From Actinokineospora sp. NBRC 105648 (GTDB lineage: Bacteria; Actinomycetota; Actinomycetes; Mycobacteriales; Pseudonocardiaceae), in assembly GCF_030269645.1 (NCBI RefSeq), contig NZ_BSTR01000011.1, positions 1 to 64,000 of the forward strand: a stretch of 64,000 nt of DNA, written 5' to 3'. The notes under the pieces were generated by a model, which saw nothing but the letters and a program-made list of their open reading frames with translations, was not told where the DNA came from and did no database searches. Both the position numbers and the translations under genes were made by a program. Positions within the stretch are counted from its first letter, which is position 1, and each line of letters begins with the position of its first letter. Of this stretch, positions 60,254 to 64,000 are shown in pieces.

Positions 60254-60259
60254 TGGCTG

Positions 60260-61854
<1,595 letters not shown>

Positions 61855-61858
<4 letters not shown>

Positions 61859-63822
61859 GCCCGATGATCCAGTCCCTGCTGGTCGCCAACCGCGGCGAGA
61901 TCGCCCGCCGGGTGTTCCGCACGGCCCGCGAACTCGGCGTCGCCACCGTCGCGGTCCACTCCGACGCCGACGCGGACTCCCCGCACGTGCGCGAGGCCGA
62001 CACCGCCGTGCGGCTGCCCGGCAACACCCCTGCGGAGACCTACCTGCGTGCCGACCTGGTCATCGCCGCCGCGATCGCCGCGGGCGCCGACGCCATCCAC
62101 CCGGGGTACGGGTTCCTCTCCGAGAACGCCGACTTCGCCCGCGCGGTGATCGCGGCGGGGCTGACCTGGGTCGGGCCGTCGGTCGAGGCGATCGCGCGGA
62201 TGGGGTCGAAGGTCGAGTCCAAGCGGCTGATGGCGGCCGCGGGCGTGCCGGTGCTGTCCGAAGTGGACCCTGTGACCGAGGGCGACCTCCCGGTGCTGGT
62301 CAAGGCGTCGGCGGGTGGCGGGGGCCGGGGGATGCGGGTCGTGCGGGATCTCGCGGACTTGGCTGGAGAGCTCGGGGCCGCGCGGTCGGAGGCGGCCTCG
62401 GCGTTCGGCGACCCCACGGTGTTCTGCGAGCCCTACCTGGAGACCGGGCGGCACATCGAGGTCCAGGTCATGGCCGACCGGCACGGGGTGGTGTGGGCGG
62501 TGGGGGAGCGCGAGTGCTCGATCCAGCGCAGGCACCAGAAAGTCGTGGAGGAGGCACCGTCGCCCCTGGTCGAGCGGACGGAGGGCATGCGGGAGCGGCT
62601 GTTCGCCGCCGCCCGTACGGCCGCCGCCGCGATCGGGTACGAGGGCGCGGGTACGGTGGAGTTCCTGGCCGACGAGTCGGGCCGGTTCTACTTCCTAGAG
62701 ATGAACACCCGCCTGCAGGTCGAGCACCCCGTCACCGAGGCCGTCACCGGCCTCGACCTGGTGCGGCTACAACTGGCCGTCGCGGAGGGCGCCGCGCTGC
62801 CCGCGGCGCCGCCGCCGAGCCGCGGGCACGCCATCGAGGTGCGCCTCTACGCCGAGGACCCGGCGCAGGACTGGCGCCCGCAGAGCGGCACCCTGCACCG
62901 CTTCGAGATCCCCGGCGTCACCCAGGTCTTCGGCGACGATCGGTCCGGCGACGTCCGGATCAGGCTGGATTCGGGCGTGGAGAACGGCTCCGTGGTCGGG
63001 GTGCACTACGACCCGATGCTGGCAAAGGTCATCGCATGGGCGCCGGAGCGCGCGGTCGTCGCGCGGACGCTGGCCCGGGTGCTCGTCCGGGCGCGGATCC
63101 ACGGTGTGCGGACCAACCGAGACCTGCTGGTCCGGGTACTGCGCCACCCGGCCTTCCTCGCCGGGGACACCGACACGGCGTTCTTCACCCGGCACGGACT
63201 CGCGACGCTGGCGGAACCCCTGGGTGACAAGGACTTCGAGCGGCTGGCGGCCCTGGCCGCCGCACTCGCCGACGCGGCGGCGAACCGGGCCGCCGCGACC
63301 GTGCAGGGGCGGATCCCGGGCGGCTGGCGCAACGTCGTGTCGCAGTCGCAGGTGAAGGTGTTCGGCGACCACGAGGTCCGCTACCGGGTCACCCGGGACG
63401 GCCTCGCCGCCGAGGGCTACGACGGTGTCCGCCTGGTCGAGGCCACGCCCGAGTTGGTGCGGCTGGAGGTGGCCGGCGTGACGCGGACCTACGACGTCGC
63501 GACCGCGCCTGGATGGTCCTTTGTGGACGCGGGGACCGCGGCGGTGGCCTTCGCCGTCGCCGACCGGTTCCCGGACCCGGCCACCCAGGTCGCGCCGGGG
63601 TCACTGCTCGCGCCGATGCCGGGGACAGTGGTGCGGATCGCCGCTACCCTGGGCGACGCGGTGCGGGCGGGCCAACCCCTGCTGTGGCTGGAGGCGATGA
63701 AGATGGAACACCGCGTCGACGCCCCGGCCGACGGGGTGGTCGCCGAGCTGCCGGTCGCCGCCGGGGACCAGGTCGACGTCGGGCGGGTGCTGGCGGTCGT
63801 GCGAGTCGAGGAGGGGACATGA
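61855..63822 (+). CDS. Acyl-CoA carboxylase biotin carboxylase/carrier (alpha) subunit
   Basis: A 655-aa alpha subunit. The biotin carboxylase part (1-450) has LLVANRGEIARRVFRTA, HPGYGFLSENADFA, the ATP-grasp glycine loop KASAGGGGRGMRVV, RECSIQRRHQKVVEEAPSP and FLEMNTRLQVEHPVTE. The C-terminal biotin carrier domain has the biotinylation site LEAMKMEH near residue 615. Pairs with the preceding carboxyltransferase. The GTG at 61855 overlaps its stop; an ATG three codons later (61864) is an alternative start. The acyl-CoA dehydrogenase start overlaps the end (ATGA). Confidence 0.92.
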
Positions 63823-64000
63823 GCTTCACCGAGTCCGAGGAGCGCCAGGCGCTGCGGCGCGCGGTCGCCGAGCTGGGGCGCAAGTACGGCCACGAGTACA
63901 CGCTGAAGGCGGCGCGCTCCGGTGGCCACACCACCGAGCTGTGGAACGAGGCGGGCAAGCTCGGCTACCTCGGGGTCAACGTGCCCGAGGAGTACGGCGG
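63819..64000 (+). CDS. Acyl-CoA dehydrogenase, 5' part (runs off window)
   Basis: The first 60 codons of an acyl-CoA dehydrogenase: MSFTESEERQALRRAVAELG, then LWNEAGKLGYLGVNVPEEYGG, the usual N-terminal helical domain. ATGA overlap with the carboxylase gene and a gaggggac ribosome site place it as third gene of the operon. In homologous clusters this is a FadE19/isovaleryl- or citronellyl-CoA-type enzyme. The remainder lies outside the window. Confidence 0.85.
   Translation, partial: MSFTESEERQALRRAVAELGRKYGHEYTLKAARSGGHTTELWNEAGKLGYLGVNVPEEYG

Overview
The window is high-GC DNA with dense, often 4-bp-overlapping genes (GTGA/ATGA junctions), frequent GTG starts, several apparently leaderless promoters (TAnnnT 6-7 nt before the start codon), F420-type LLM oxidoreductases, a HemQ-type haem pathway gene and a DmdR/IdeR-like iron box. 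Together these point to an actinomycete chromosome, most likely Pseudonocardiales (Actinokineospora/Saccharothrix/Lentzea-like). The genus is inference. No rRNA, tRNA, CRISPR array, phage block or transposase was recognised.

Layout. 1-5.5 kb: a 15-bp minisatellite cut by the window edge, hemQ, a class III CoA transferase and a secreted subtilase. 6-12.4 kb: a VOC protein; a three-gene cassette of TIGR04222-type membrane protein with a Gly/Cys tail, DUF692 protein and small partner; msrB; an NHEJ primase/polymerase-like protein; small unknowns. 12.4-15.3 kb: repeat-rich DNA, a hairpin element, and a lipoprotein hydrolase that has lost its nucleophile serine. 15.3-25 kb: EamA transporter, ATP-dependent ligase, RibD-like reductase, ZapE-like ATPase, PAP2, ABC-F, a frameshifted gene, ornithine aminotransferase, PPK2. 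25-35.4 kb: reductive pyrimidine catabolism (nitrilase-type beta-ureidopropionase, dihydropyrimidinase, F420 oxidoreductase, and a class III aminotransferase 6 kb further on), with Uma2, a metallophosphoesterase/MFS/PD40 group and a methyltransferase between. 35.7-40.2 kb: HtrA-like protease, DPP4-like peptidase, LLM oxidoreductase.

40.2-46.2 kb: an iron-box-controlled NIS siderophore operon (decarboxylase, N-hydroxylase, IucA/IucC synthetase) in which the usual acyltransferase is absent and a glutamine-synthetase-like ligase is present. 46.4-48.5 kb: an orphan P-loop NTPase of visibly lower GC. 48.6-51 kb: lipoprotein, GtrA, phosphoribosyltransferase. 51.6-54.7 kb: a bacterial NLR-like NACHT protein overlapping a methyltransferase gene. 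54.7-55.7 kb: repeat cluster. 55.7-64 kb: two acyl-CoA catabolic operons (AtuA-like, acyl-CoA dehydrogenases, biotin-dependent carboxylase) with identical operators at identical distances from their start codons.

The most notable features are: (1) the siderophore operon with a glutamine-synthetase-like ligase in place of DesC; (2) the DUF692/TIGR04222 cassette, a likely peptide-tail modification system; (3) a family of five ~140-bp hairpin elements whose stems vary while pairing is kept; (4) a NACHT protein and a membrane protein sharing an N-terminal motif resembling amyloid signalling motifs.
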